Numbered from the stretch's first letter, positions 54,987 through 63,747 are shown. The stretch is 64,000 nt of DNA from Mesorhizobium japonicum MAFF 303099 (GCF_000009625.1 NC_002678.2:3442001-3506000); one strand, 5' to 3'. Numbers and translations: made by a program. The notes: generated from the letters alone by a model not told the origin.

Positions 54987-55478
54987 ATGATGCACGTCCT
55001 CGGGGTACAGAGCATGACCAATGGCGAGACGATCATGGCGTCGGCCGAGATCGAAGCGCCTATGGAACGCATCTTCACGGCGCTGGTCACGAGCGAGATC
55101 GAGCAATGGTGGGGGTCCGCCGACACCTACCGCATGGCCGACTGGTCGGCCGACCTTCGCGTCGGCGGCCGCTGGACGGTTGTCGTCCGCACGGCCGACG
55201 GCAGGGAGCTGCCGGCCGGCGGCGAATTCCTCGAGATCGAAGCGCCGCGCCGGATCGTGCAGACACGGGCCTATGCCTGGGACCATCCGACGCTTGGCCG
55301 GCGGCAAACCACGGTCGCCTGGCTGCTTGCGCCGACCGCCAAGGGCACGCGCCTCACCATCTGCCATGGCGGTTTTGCCGGCCTGAGCGATGCGGCGGCC
55401 GAGCATGCCGAGGGCTGGGGCCGGGTGCTGGCCTGGCTGCAGGCCTATGTCGAGGCCGGGAGACTGGCGGCAGCCTGA
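54987..55478 (+). CDS. AHSA1-type SRPBCC protein, second of two
   Basis: The 163-residue START-like protein has SAEIEAPMERIFTALVTSEIEQWWGSADTYRMADWSADLRVGGRWTVVV and GGEFLEIEAPRRIVQTRAYAWDHP, typical for AHSA1/activator-like proteins. ATG at 54987 with GGAGG just upstream is preferred over the in-frame GTG overlapping the previous stop. It completes the ArsR-SRPBCC-SRPBCC operon. The two SRPBCC proteins are only distantly similar. Confidence 0.87.
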   Translation: MMHVLGVQSMTNGETIMASAEIEAPMERIFTALVTSEIEQWWGSADTYRMADWSADLRVGGRWTVVVRTADGRELPAGGEFLEIEAPRRIVQTRAYAWDHPTLGRRQTTVAWLLAPTAKGTRLTICHGGFAGLSDAAAEHAEGWGRVLAWLQAYVEAGRLAAA

Positions 55479-55548
55479 GCGGCTGTCACACCTCCGCCTT
55501 GACCTGCCCCTTGCTTGACTTGCCCCTTGTCTGGTCCACATCCCATGC

Positions 55549-56280
55549 ATGGGAAAGCAGGGATGTTTCATAGGCACGGCCGGCTGGGGAATTCCAACCC
55601 GATATAAGGAAGACTTGCCGCAACCCGGTTCGCATCTCGAACGCTACGCCCGCCACCTTCCGATCGTCGAGATCGACACGTCCTTCCACAAGCCACACCG
55701 TCGCGAGACCTATGAGCGCTGGGCACGCTCCGTGCCGGAGCACTTCCGCTTTGCCGTCAAGACGCCCAAGGCAATGACCCATGAGCATCGTCTCGCGGGT
55801 GGCGATGCGCTTGCCGAAATGTTCCTCCAGCAGGTCGAAGGTCTCGGCGAAAAACTGAGCGTGCTTTTGGTGCAGCTGCCGCCGAGCTTGCCGTTCGAGC
55901 CGGACATCGCTTGCGGTTTCTTTGACATGCTGGGCAGGCGGACAAAGGCAAGGCTGGCATGCGAACCACGCCACCCGAGCTGGTTCGAAGCGGAGGCGGA
56001 AACGCTCCTTGCCGACCGGCGGATCGCGCGCGTTGCGGCCGATCCCGCTCCTGTGCCGGCTGCTGCGATGCCGGGCGGTTGGGCCGGCCTTGCCTATTTC
56101 CGCTGGCACGGCGTGCCGCGTGTCTACTACTCGGACTACGACCCCGAAAGTCTCGACCGAATCGGCCGGCAGGTGCAGGCAGCGGCCGCTTCGGGCGCCG
56201 AGGTCTGGGGCATCTTCGACAACACGGCCGCCGGCCACGCGCTCGGCAATGCTCTCGCTATCGCTGCGACGGTTGACTAG
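55549..56280 (+). CDS. DUF72 family protein
   Basis: This 243-residue cytosolic protein is a DUF72 (YecE-like) TIM-barrel: IGTAGWGIPTRYKE, HLPIVEIDTSFHKPHRRETYERWARSVPEHFRFAVKTPKAMTHE and LSVLLVQLPPSLPFE, then FYRWHG-like YFRWHGVPRVYYSDY. The conserved residues suggest an enzyme, but the family activity is not established. It is single, and its end lies eight bases from the convergent oxidoreductase gene. Confidence 0.88.
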   Translation: MGKQGCFIGTAGWGIPTRYKEDLPQPGSHLERYARHLPIVEIDTSFHKPHRRETYERWARSVPEHFRFAVKTPKAMTHEHRLAGGDALAEMFLQQVEGLGEKLSVLLVQLPPSLPFEPDIACGFFDMLGRRTKARLACEPRHPSWFEAEAETLLADRRIARVAADPAPVPAAAMPGGWAGLAYFRWHGVPRVYYSDYDPESLDRIGRQVQAAAASGAEVWGIFDNTAAGHALGNALAIAATVD

Positions 56281-56287
56281 GCGCTTC

Positions 56288-57454
56288 TCAAATCACGTTC
56301 AATTCCCGGAACGCCCTTCCTTCCGCCACCCGCCCATAGCCAAACGCCGAGCAATCGATCGTCCGGTATCCACCATGCACCAGGAACTCGGCCAGCGCCT
56401 TGCCCACCGCCGGCGCCTGCTGCAGGCCGTGGCCGGAAAAACCGTTGGCGAAGATGAAATTGCCGACCTCTGGATGCGGGCCGATCACCGCGTTCTGGTC
56501 GAGCGTGTTGTAGTCATAGTGCCCTGCCCATGCGCGGGTCGCCTTGATTGCCTCGAAGGCCGGAATGCGGGTCGCCAGCACCGGCCAGATCACCTCTTCG
56601 AACAGTGGCCAGTCGACCTCGAAATCGCTGGGGTCGGCCGGGCCGTCGCCTTCTTCCGGTTCGGCGCCGCCGGTGAGGTAGACCGAGCCTTCGGGGCGCA
56701 CGTAGATGCCGGAGGGATCGACCAGCAGCGGCATGTCGGCATATTTCTCGCGCGCCTCGAAGACGAAGACGTTGCGCTTGCGCGGCTCGACCGGCAGCGC
56801 CAGCCCGGCAAGGGCCGCGACCTTGCCGGCATTCGGCCCGGCGGCGTTGACGACGATGCCGGCCTCCAAGGTCTGGCCATTGTCGAGCGAGACGCCGGTG
56901 ACGCGATCGCCGTCGCGCGCAATGCCGGTGACAGAGGCGGCGATGAAATCGATCTTCTTGTCGCGCAGCGCCTTGCGGAACAGCATCAGCATCGCATGCG
57001 CGTCGAACCAGCCTTCGCCGGTCCGGCCGTAGGCGCCGGCGGAGATGCCCTCAGCCGACAGCCAGGCGAAGCGCCGCGTCAGCTGCTCGGCGTCCTCGAG
57101 CACGATGTCGGCGCCCTCGGCGACCTGAGCATCATGGTTCGCCTTGAGCACCGGCAGGCCATTCTCGCCGGCCAGGATGAGATAGCCGCCCTCGCGGAAA
57201 CCGATATCGGCATCGGTGCCGAATGTCTCCTTCAGCCGCCGGAACAGTTTCAGCGTGAACTGCGACAGGCGGATGTTTTCGGGAATCGAGAATTGCTGGC
57301 GGATCGAGGCCATGGACAGCGTCGTCGCCGCATGCGCGAATTGCGGATCGCGCTCGATCAGCGCGATCGAGCCGGAAAACCCTTCCTCGCGCAGATAGTA
57401 GGCAATGGAGGACCCGACGATGGCCCCGCCGATGATGACGATGTCGTAGCGCAT
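56288..57454 (-). CDS. FAD-dependent oxidoreductase of the DAO family
   Basis: The 388-residue flavoenzyme resembles sarcosine/dimethylglycine oxidases and D-amino-acid dehydrogenases. It has the dinucleotide fold IVIIGGAIVGSSIAYYLREEG at the start, a FAD-contacting RDPQFAHAATTLSMASIRQQFS segment, IVVNAAGPNAGKVAALAG and a C-terminal NFIFANGFSGHGLQQAPAVGKALAEFL that binds the flavin ring. No signal peptide is present. It is 29 bases downstream of the sensor-kinase gene, so it may be under the same transcript. The substrate is unknown. Confidence 0.9.
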   Translation of the reverse strand: MRYDIVIIGGAIVGSSIAYYLREEGFSGSIALIERDPQFAHAATTLSMASIRQQFSIPENIRLSQFTLKLFRRLKETFGTDADIGFREGGYLILAGENGLPVLKANHDAQVAEGADIVLEDAEQLTRRFAWLSAEGISAGAYGRTGEGWFDAHAMLMLFRKALRDKKIDFIAASVTGIARDGDRVTGVSLDNGQTLEAGIVVNAAGPNAGKVAALAGLALPVEPRKRNVFVFEAREKYADMPLLVDPSGIYVRPEGSVYLTGGAEPEEGDGPADPSDFEVDWPLFEEVIWPVLATRIPAFEAIKATRAWAGHYDYNTLDQNAVIGPHPEVGNFIFANGFSGHGLQQAPAVGKALAEFLVHGGYRTIDCSAFGYGRVAEGRAFRELNVI

Positions 57455-57483
57455 TTTTTCTCCGATCCGAGCCGGCGGCCTGT

Positions 57484-59085
57484 CTATGCCGCCGGCAGTG
57501 TGATCTCGAAGCGCGTGCCGCGCTCGGAGTCAACCAGCCGGATCATGCCATCATGCGCTTTCAGGAGGGCCAGCACGATACCGAGCCCCATGCCTGTGCC
57601 GCCGGTCGAGCGCCGCGTGGTGAAGAACGGCTCGAAGATGCGCGCCCGGTTGCTCGGCGAAATGCCGGCGCCGTCATCGCCGACCAGCAGCGTGGCCTTG
57701 CCGCCGGAGCTCGCCGCCGTAATCGAAACCAGCGTCGCGCCATGCCTGACGGAATTGTCGATGAGATTGGCCAGCACGATCGCCGCGTTCTCGGCCGAGA
57801 TGCGTAAGGCGAGATCGCCGCCCGCCTCGATGCGGACCGCCAGCCTGGTGTCGGCGGGCAGCAGGGCCAGCGCGGCACCGATCGAGGTGCTTTCGCCGCT
57901 CGGTGCGAGATTTTCGGCCTTGGCCAGATCGAGCAGCCGCCGCACCAGCAGATTGAGTCGTCCGGCGTCGGTGACGATGTTGTTGGAGAAGCGCCGCCGC
58001 TCCTCATCATCCATCGTGCTGCCGGAATCGCGCAGCAATTCGGCCGCGCCCTGGATCGCCGTCAGCGGCGATTTGAGCTCGTGCGAGACATGGGTGGCGA
58101 AAGTCTGGATGCTATCCGATCGCGCCTGCAGCTTTTCCGCCATGTCGAGGAAGGCGGCGGACAGCTCGGCCATTTCATAGGTGCCGTGATGGTCGAGCGG
58201 CCGGATCGCGTCACGTTCGCCGGCGGCGATGCGTTGCGTGCGGTCGATCAGCGCATAGATCGGCCGGCTGACGGTGCGCAGGAACACCAGGCCGATCAGC
58301 AGCGTGCCGCCGAGGATGGCGATCGCCGCCAGGGTCACCTTGCCGCGTTCGCCATAGAGATGCTTGATGATGTTGTTGGGCGTCCGCGAGACATAGACCA
58401 CGCCGACGACCCGGCCATCGACGACCACCGGCAGGGCGACGAAGACCCGTACCTTGGTGCCGCGGCTGACCGAATAGAGCGGTGGCGTCGGCTGGTCGGG
58501 AATGCGCAGCCTGAGCGCACTGGCATAATGGCCGGCAAGTGCCGTGCGCACCTCATCGACCTCGCCAAGCGACTGCCCGACCTCGCCACGTCCGGCAATG
58601 ACGACACCTGTGGGATCAAGCAGCCGGAAGCCGGCCAGCGTGGTTTTCTGCGTCGCGTCGAGAATGCCCGACAGGCGCACGCCGATCGCGGCGAAGGCCG
58701 GATCGGCGGTAGCGGCGACCGCCGCCGGCCGGGTCGGAAGCACAGTGTCCGAAGCGAGATCGAGGCGCGGCTCGATCGGCCGGTACGGTCCATCGGGATT
58801 GGCGGCGCGGCTGGCACTGCCATTGGCCTGCGGCATCGGCGCGCCAAGTTTTTCCGGAGGAATGTGGGCGTCGCGCACGTCCTGCGCATAGATGGCGGCG
58901 ATGGCCGCGCCTTGCGCGATCAGCTCCGCCTCGGTCTGGCGGATCAGCTGGTTCTCGTAGAGGCGGAAGAAGAACAGGCCGACCAAAGGCAGCGCCATCA
59001 CCATGATCAGGATGGCGACGACGACCGTGGCAAGCCTTGGCCGCCATTTGCGGCCGATCCATTTGCTGGACGTGCTCAGCCGCAT
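57484..59085 (-). CDS. Sensor histidine kinase (CreC-like)
   Basis: This 533-residue kinase has an N-terminal helix (about 20-42), a periplasmic sensor of about 190 residues, a second helix (about 240-262), HAMP (about 264-315), then the H-box HVSHELKSPLTAIQGA with phospho-acceptor His near 335. The ATPase part shows NLIDNSVRHGA, GDDGAGISPSNRARIFEPFFTT and GGTGMGLGIV. The layout matches CreC-type kinases. Its start overlaps the response-regulator stop by ten bases, which fixes the partner. The signal is unknown. Confidence 0.93.
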   Translation of the reverse strand: MRLSTSSKWIGRKWRPRLATVVVAILIMVMALPLVGLFFFRLYENQLIRQTEAELIAQGAAIAAIYAQDVRDAHIPPEKLGAPMPQANGSASRAANPDGPYRPIEPRLDLASDTVLPTRPAAVAATADPAFAAIGVRLSGILDATQKTTLAGFRLLDPTGVVIAGRGEVGQSLGEVDEVRTALAGHYASALRLRIPDQPTPPLYSVSRGTKVRVFVALPVVVDGRVVGVVYVSRTPNNIIKHLYGERGKVTLAAIAILGGTLLIGLVFLRTVSRPIYALIDRTQRIAAGERDAIRPLDHHGTYEMAELSAAFLDMAEKLQARSDSIQTFATHVSHELKSPLTAIQGAAELLRDSGSTMDDEERRRFSNNIVTDAGRLNLLVRRLLDLAKAENLAPSGESTSIGAALALLPADTRLAVRIEAGGDLALRISAENAAIVLANLIDNSVRHGATLVSITAASSGGKATLLVGDDGAGISPSNRARIFEPFFTTRRSTGGTGMGLGIVLALLKAHDGMIRLVDSERGTRFEITLPAA

Positions 59086-59768
59086 CGGCCGAGCCGGAAG
59101 CCGACGCCATGCACGGTCTCGATGGCGTCCACGCAGCCGACCGCCGCCAGCTTGGCGCGGATGTTGCGGATATGGCTGTCGACGGTGCGGTCGGCGACAT
59201 GGATCTTGCCGGCATAGGCGTTTGCCATCACCGCGTCACGGTCGAGCACATGCGCCGGCCGCGCCAGAAACCCCTTCAGGATGGAGAACTCTATCCCTGT
59301 CAGGGCAAGCGGCGTGCCGTCGAAGGCGGCGGCGTGGCTGGCCGGCGCCAGAGTGAGCTTGCCATGTGAAAACTGCCGGTCGTCGGCCGCTTCGGGCGCC
59401 GCCGGGCGGGCGCGGCGCAGGATGACGTTGACGCGGGCGACCAGCTCGCGCGGACTGAACGGCTTCGTCACATAGTCGTCGCCACCCATTTCGAGCCCGA
59501 GGATGCGGTCGATCTCCTCGTCGCGCGCGGACAAGAACAGCACCGGCACGTCCGATGTGTGGCGCAGCCGCCGGCAGACCTCCAGCCCGTCCATCTCCGG
59601 CATGCCGATGTCGAGCACAACGAGGTCGGGCGCACGGCGTCCGATTTCCTGCAATGCGGCGGCGCCATCGGCCACCCCAAGCGTCTTCATGCCGGCCTTT
59701 TCCAGCGCGAAGCAGATCACCTCGCGGATATGCGGGTCATCGTCGGCGACGAGGATGTGATGCGGCAT
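59076..59768 (-). CDS. Response regulator, OmpR/PhoB class
   Basis: The 230-residue regulator has a receiver domain (ILVADDDPHIREV, phospho-acceptor Asp53 in LVVLDIGMPEMDG, Lys in DDYVTKPFSPREL). A winged-helix effector follows (LTGIEFSILKGFLARPAHVLDRDAVMANAYAGKIHVADRTVDSHIRNIRAKL). It is encoded between the DUF4173 gene (3-base gap) and its kinase (10-base overlap). The targets are unknown; the neighbouring membrane protein and oxidoreductase are obvious candidates. Confidence 0.95.
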   Translation of the reverse strand: MPHHILVADDDPHIREVICFALEKAGMKTLGVADGAAALQEIGRRAPDLVVLDIGMPEMDGLEVCRRLRHTSDVPVLFLSARDEEIDRILGLEMGGDDYVTKPFSPRELVARVNVILRRARPAAPEAADDRQFSHGKLTLAPASHAAAFDGTPLALTGIEFSILKGFLARPAHVLDRDAVMANAYAGKIHVADRTVDSHIRNIRAKLAAVGCVDAIETVHGVGFRLGRCG

Positions 59769-59771
59769 CGG

Positions 59772-61313
59772 TCAGCGGCCCGGCAAGGAAGGTTGCGAAG
59801 GCTGAGGAAGCACGAGCGACCCCCTGCTGTCGAGATAGCCAAGCAGGCGCCAGTCGCGAAAGCTCCAGGCCCGCCAGTTTGCCTGGACGGTTCGGTACCA
59901 ACCCTCGTCGATGCCACGCAGTCTCACAAGTTCGCGTGTGGCGCCGGCGTCGGGGGTCTTGCCCTGACGATCGAAGAAACGATCGAGCGCCGGAAACGCG
60001 CCCGGGCCGAGCGAGCGCAGGTACCAGGCGTCGAGGGGAATACCCTGGCCGGTCATTTCGAGGGAATGGTCGACATTGTAATTGGCGATCGTCGCGGCGA
60101 AATTGATGAAACAGCAGGCATAAAGCGTCAGAGATAACGTCAGAAGATTGGCGGAGGAGAGCCATTCATTGGATTTTCCGAGCGCGATGCGGGCGACGAT
60201 CAGCGCAAGCCCTGCCGCCACCAGCCCCATCCAGACAAAAGCGGCGATGCGCCAGTAGGTCAGCGCATAGATGCCGACATAGAGGTCGAGCCGCAGGATC
60301 GACGAGATGACCAGCATGATGTTCTGCGCCACCCAGGCATAGACCAGCCGGCGGATGAGCGGATCTTTGGACGTTTCATTGCCGGGCCGCAGCGCCGCCA
60401 GCACAAAGCCGGCGGCGAGCAGCGCGGTAACAATCAGGGGATAGGCGCCGCGATGCGCATAGGCGGCGTAGCTCAAGCCATCGGGAAGGGCGACCCCGCC
60501 CCACAGATAGGTGGCATCCAGCCCGGTCTGAAGCGCAAACAGCACGTTGAAGACGATCAGCGCGCGCAGGATGGCGGCCTTGCCGAACACGATGTCCTCG
60601 ATGACGTGCCTTTGCGCATGGATCGCTGGTCGGGCAGCGGCAAGGGGTGGCCGGGAGATGCGCCGCGAAAAACGCGGCAGGCGCGGCCGCAGAAACGCCC
60701 AGACGCCGGCGAGCGCGAACAGCCAGAAGGCGATCCGCGCCAGCTGGATGAGATCGAGCAGTTTTAGAAGATCGATCAGCGACAGCCAGTAGTCGATGAC
60801 CGGATTGGCGGCGCCGAACAGCGCCAGGAAGACGGCGCCCAGCGTCAGCGGCATCACCCAGACCGTGATCGCCGCCAGCCGCACGCGTCGCCCGCCCAAC
60901 CGGCGCGCCGTCTTGCGCCAGCGGATGAAATCGCGAACGAACCGCAGCGGCGCCACCAGCAGGAACAGCGCGATCTGGCCGGCAATGCACGCCATGCCGT
61001 GCCGCAGCCGGCCGCTGAGCGAAAGCGCGAAGACGACCAGCGCCGCAAGCGCGATCGAGACGGACAGAGGGCTGACATTTTCGGCGAGCGGCAGCAGCGC
61101 GACAAGCAAGGCGGCGGGCTTGAGCCAGACCCTGATGTCGCTGAAGGCCGTGGGATGCACGGCCACCACGGCAGCGGCCATCAGGATGGCGAACAGGAAC
61201 ACCGTGATGCCGGCGGGCTGGCCGTAGAACAGGAAATCCGCCAGCACGACCAGCAGCACGGCAACACCGAAGCGGCTGCAATAGCTCGGCGCGGCAGAAA
61301 AAAACGCTGTCAC
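59772..61313 (-). CDS. DUF4173 multi-helix membrane protein
   Basis: The 513-residue protein has about 12 hydrophobic helices and the DUF4173 C-terminal block (GLDATYLWGGVALPDGLSYAAYAHRGAYPLIVTALLAAGFVLAAL, then LRLDLYVGIYALTYWRIAAFVWMGLVAAGL and NYNVDHSLEMTG). The start is taken as GTG at 61313, preceded by GGGAGGG, because upstream codons are not conserved. It is the first gene of the operon with the two-component system. Function unknown; co-transcription suggests it supplies or modulates the signal. Confidence 0.85.
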   Translation of the reverse strand: MTAFFSAAPSYCSRFGVAVLLVVLADFLFYGQPAGITVFLFAILMAAAVVAVHPTAFSDIRVWLKPAALLVALLPLAENVSPLSVSIALAALVVFALSLSGRLRHGMACIAGQIALFLLVAPLRFVRDFIRWRKTARRLGGRRVRLAAITVWVMPLTLGAVFLALFGAANPVIDYWLSLIDLLKLLDLIQLARIAFWLFALAGVWAFLRPRLPRFSRRISRPPLAAARPAIHAQRHVIEDIVFGKAAILRALIVFNVLFALQTGLDATYLWGGVALPDGLSYAAYAHRGAYPLIVTALLAAGFVLAALRPGNETSKDPLIRRLVYAWVAQNIMLVISSILRLDLYVGIYALTYWRIAAFVWMGLVAAGLALIVARIALGKSNEWLSSANLLTLSLTLYACCFINFAATIANYNVDHSLEMTGQGIPLDAWYLRSLGPGAFPALDRFFDRQGKTPDAGATRELVRLRGIDEGWYRTVQANWRAWSFRDWRLLGYLDSRGSLVLPQPSQPSLPGR

Positions 61314-61628
61314 GACCTGACCCTCCCGATGGCGTCCAGCCGGACGGTCTGCGGACACTTGCGGGCGAAAGGGATGAGAATCGCCATGGGATTGGCGCGT
61401 GGCGGATCGACCAGCCACCAGCCTTCGCTGCGCAGGCGCTGTGGCAGGGACCAACGGGGTTTTGCTCGCTTGTGCATGCCGCCTGTTTCGCAGGCCGACA
61501 GGGAGGTGGCAGGGCGGATCCGAGGAGCTTTTCCGCAGGCCTGTGCAGTTTTCGTGCAGGGTGCGAGCCAGTTTTCATGCGGGCTTGGACGGCTTGCCTC
61601 GACCGAACCCAGGCGGCATAGATCGGAT
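61314..61628. other. Divergent intergenic region between the DUF4173 operon and the CoA-ester lyase gene
   Basis: These 315 bases must hold two promoters. Frames open through it have no family likeness. The part near 61490-61560 is rich in GTGCAG and TTTTC motifs without clear symmetry. Confidence 0.45.
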
Positions 61629-62522
61629 ATGACCGAATCCTACCGTCCGCGCCGCTCGGTGCTCTATGTCCCGGCCTCCAACGACAAGGCGCTGGCCAAG
61701 ATCGCGCTTCTGTCCTGCGACGCAATCATCATCGATCTCGAGGACGCCGTCGCGCCGGCCGACAAGATTGCCGCCCGCGAAAAGCTGCCCGCGATCTTCG
61801 CCAGCCGCCCGGCTGCCAATCATCTCGGCAACCGCTGCGAGATGGTGGTGCGCGTCAATGCGCTGGCCAGCGAATGGGGCGCCGACGACCTCTTGGCCGT
61901 GGCGAAAGTCGAGCCCGACGGCATCCTGCTGTCCAAGGTCGCCACGCCGCGCGACATCCTCGAAGTCGGCGACGTACTCGACGACAATTTTGCCTCCGAT
62001 AGCGTGAAACTCTGGGCGATGATCGAGACGCCCAAGGCGCTGCTCAACATCGGCGCCATGGCCGAACTGGGCCGCGATCCAGCCTCTCGGCTCAACTGTT
62101 TCGTTGCCGGAACGAATGATCTGGCCAAGGACACCGGTGTGCTGGTGACGCCGGACCGGCGCTACCTCGTGCCATGGCTGATGCAGATGGTGCTGGCCGC
62201 GCGCGCCGGCGGCCTCGACATGCTCGACGGCGTTGCCAATGATTTTCGCGACCTCGACGCCTTTGCCCGTGAGTGCGCGGAGGGGGCCGCCATGGGCTTC
62301 GACGGCAAGACGCTGATCCATCCGGCCCAGATCGACGCGGCGAACCGCGCCTTCGCGCCCTCGCCGGAGGCGGTTGCCGAGGCGCGCCTGATAAAGGACG
62401 CCTTTTCACGTGGCGAGAATACTGGCAAAGGCGTGATCGCGCTGAACGGCAAGATGGTCGAGCGGCTGCATCTGGCACAGGCCGAAAAACTGCTGGCGAA
62501 GGCGGCCGCCATCGGCGCATGA
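61629..62522 (+). CDS. HpcH/HpaI aldolase / CoA ester lyase (CitE-like)
   Basis: The 297-residue TIM-barrel enzyme belongs to the citrate-lyase-beta-like family that cleaves malyl-CoA, citramalyl-CoA or related thioesters. It opens RRSVLYVPASNDKALAKI with the CoA-binding Arg. IIIDLEDAVAP has the metal-binding Glu/Asp, KLWAMIETPKALLNIG the second Glu, and DGKTLIHPAQIDAANRAFAPS the C-terminal signature. No citrate lyase alpha or gamma genes adjoin, so it is a stand-alone enzyme. Exact substrate not determinable. Confidence 0.9.
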   Translation: MTESYRPRRSVLYVPASNDKALAKIALLSCDAIIIDLEDAVAPADKIAAREKLPAIFASRPAANHLGNRCEMVVRVNALASEWGADDLLAVAKVEPDGILLSKVATPRDILEVGDVLDDNFASDSVKLWAMIETPKALLNIGAMAELGRDPASRLNCFVAGTNDLAKDTGVLVTPDRRYLVPWLMQMVLAARAGGLDMLDGVANDFRDLDAFARECAEGAAMGFDGKTLIHPAQIDAANRAFAPSPEAVAEARLIKDAFSRGENTGKGVIALNGKMVERLHLAQAEKLLAKAAAIGA

Positions 62523-62571
62523 TATAGCCCCATGCTCGCGGGCTATGGGCACTTACGACAGGACTTGGGAC

Positions 62572-62778
62572 ATGAAACTCTACCGCTTTCTCACCGGCCC
62601 GGACGACGCCAGCTTCTGCCACAAGGTGACGGCGGCGCTGAACAAGGGCTGGCATCTGTTCGGCTCGCCGACCTATGCCTATGACAAGAAAGCCAAGACC
62701 ATGCGCTGCGGCCAGGCGGTGGTGAAGGATGTCGACGGCCAGGAATATGGGCCGGATACCAAGCTCAGCGACTGGTAG
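62572..62778 (+). CDS. DUF1737 small protein
   Basis: This 68-residue protein matches the DUF1737 pattern: MKLYRFLTGPDDASFCHKVTAALNKGWHLFGSPTYAYD, a compact fold with the conserved LNKGWxLxGxP motif shared by small cytosolic proteins. ATG at 62572 with AGGACTTGGGAC upstream fits the family better than the earlier ATG at 62545. It is likely co-transcribed with the CoA-ester lyase 49 bases upstream. Function unknown. Confidence 0.82.
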   Translation: MKLYRFLTGPDDASFCHKVTAALNKGWHLFGSPTYAYDKKAKTMRCGQAVVKDVDGQEYGPDTKLSDW

Positions 62779-62798
62779 CTGCCAGCTACCTTCCTCTC

Positions 62799-63316
62799 TT
62801 CGTCATCCTAGGGCGAAGCAAGGAGCGAAGCGACGCGGCGCAGACCCTAGGATCCATGCCGTGACGTTGGTCATAGAATGCGGCGGATCAGAACGGCGCT
62901 TGTGCGCGCATCGACGCTGGCTACGCTAGGACTATGACCGGTTATGTCTACATGACGGCGAGCCAGAAGCGCGGCACGATCTACATCGGCGTCACCAACG
63001 ATCTTGGCCGTCGCGTGCCGGAGCACAAGGCTGGACAGGGCTCAAATTTCACCAGTCGCTACGGCGTGCAACGCCTCGTCTGGTACGAAGAGCATTTCGA
63101 TATCACCGATGCGATCCAGCGCGAAAAGTCGCTGAAACGTTGGCCACGCCTATGGAAGATCGAGCTGATCGAAAAAGCCAATCCTGAGTGGTTCGAACTC
63201 TTTCGCGGAACTGGGTGGTGAGCGTTTGCACCGTCGCAACGCACCACAGTCACGGCATGGATCCTAGGGTCTGCGCCGCGTCGCTTCGCTCCTTGCTTCG
63301 CCCTAGGATGACGAAG
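62799..63316. mobile_element. Palindromic element, copy D, carrying a GIY-YIG gene
   Basis: The left arm (62799-62868) and right arm (63248-63316) are near-perfect inverse copies. TTCGTCATCCTAGGGCGAAG at the left end is mirrored by CTTCGCCCTAGGATGACGAA at the right, and both hold GGATCCATGCCGTGAC or its complement. Copies A, B and C have the same arms with short loops. Here the loop is about 380 bases long and contains one complete gene. This looks like a full-length element, with the others as internal-deletion derivatives. No target-site duplication could be judged. Confidence 0.7.
62934..63221 (+). CDS. GIY-YIG endonuclease inside a palindromic element
   Basis: This 95-residue protein is almost only a GIY-YIG nuclease domain. 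GIY is represented by YVY (residues 4-6) and YIG is at 17-19 (GTIYIGVTNDLGRRVPEHK with the catalytic Arg26 or Arg27 and His31). Metal-binding Glu64 lies in IQREKSLKRWPRLWKIELIE. All residues expected for a hydrolytic nuclease are present. Stand-alone members (UPF0213-like) are often multi-copy in Alphaproteobacteria. The gene sits in the loop of copy D, with both palindrome arms outside it. No clear ribosome site precedes the ATG. Confidence 0.9.
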   Translation: MTGYVYMTASQKRGTIYIGVTNDLGRRVPEHKAGQGSNFTSRYGVQRLVWYEEHFDITDAIQREKSLKRWPRLWKIELIEKANPEWFELFRGTGW

Positions 63317-63324
63317 TGTGGGCT

Positions 63325-63747
63325 CTATTCAGCTGCCTCTTCGATCTTCTCCATATCATCATCCGACAGGCCGAAATGATGGCCGATCTCGTGGATCAGC
63401 ACATGGGTGACGATGTCGCCCAGCGTCTCCTCGTTTTCGGCCCAGTAGTCGAGCATGGCGCGGCGGTAGAGCGTGATGCGGTTAGGGCCTTCGCCGGTCT
63501 GCGGGTTCCAGCGCTCGGCGATGCCGCGGCCCTCGAACAGGCCGAGCAGGTCGAACGGCGTCTCCAGCGACAGATCGTCCATGATCTCGTCGGTCGGAAA
63601 CTCGGCGATCTGGATGACGATTTCGCCGGTCAGCTTGCGAAAATCCTCCGGCAGATGGGCGTAGGCCTCCAGCGCCAGGAACTCCATCTCCTCCATCGAG
63701 GGCGCGAGTTCGCCATGCCAGGTGCGGGTCTTGTAGATGCGGGCCAT
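63325..63747 (-). CDS. Zincin-like metallopeptidase family protein
   Basis: The 140-residue cytosolic protein has the HExxH zinc motif in THVLIHEIGHHFGLSDDDM (His119, Glu120, His123, with the third ligand probably the Asp just downstream). It has the family N-terminal region FLALEAYAHLPEDFRKLTGEIVIQIAEFPTDEIM. This is the small minimal-zincin family (DUF1025-like), widespread in Alphaproteobacteria with unknown substrate. AAAGGACAAAGC precedes the ATG at 63747. Its end lies 9 bases from copy D. Confidence 0.9.
   Translation of the reverse strand: MARIYKTRTWHGELAPSMEEMEFLALEAYAHLPEDFRKLTGEIVIQIAEFPTDEIMDDLSLETPFDLLGLFEGRGIAERWNPQTGEGPNRITLYRRAMLDYWAENEETLGDIVTHVLIHEIGHHFGLSDDDMEKIEEAAE

Noticed and set aside
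55922..58180. Open frame of 752 codons antisense to the oxidoreductase and kinase genes
   Set aside because: It is Ser/Arg-rich without motifs, and both antisense partners are well-supported genes.
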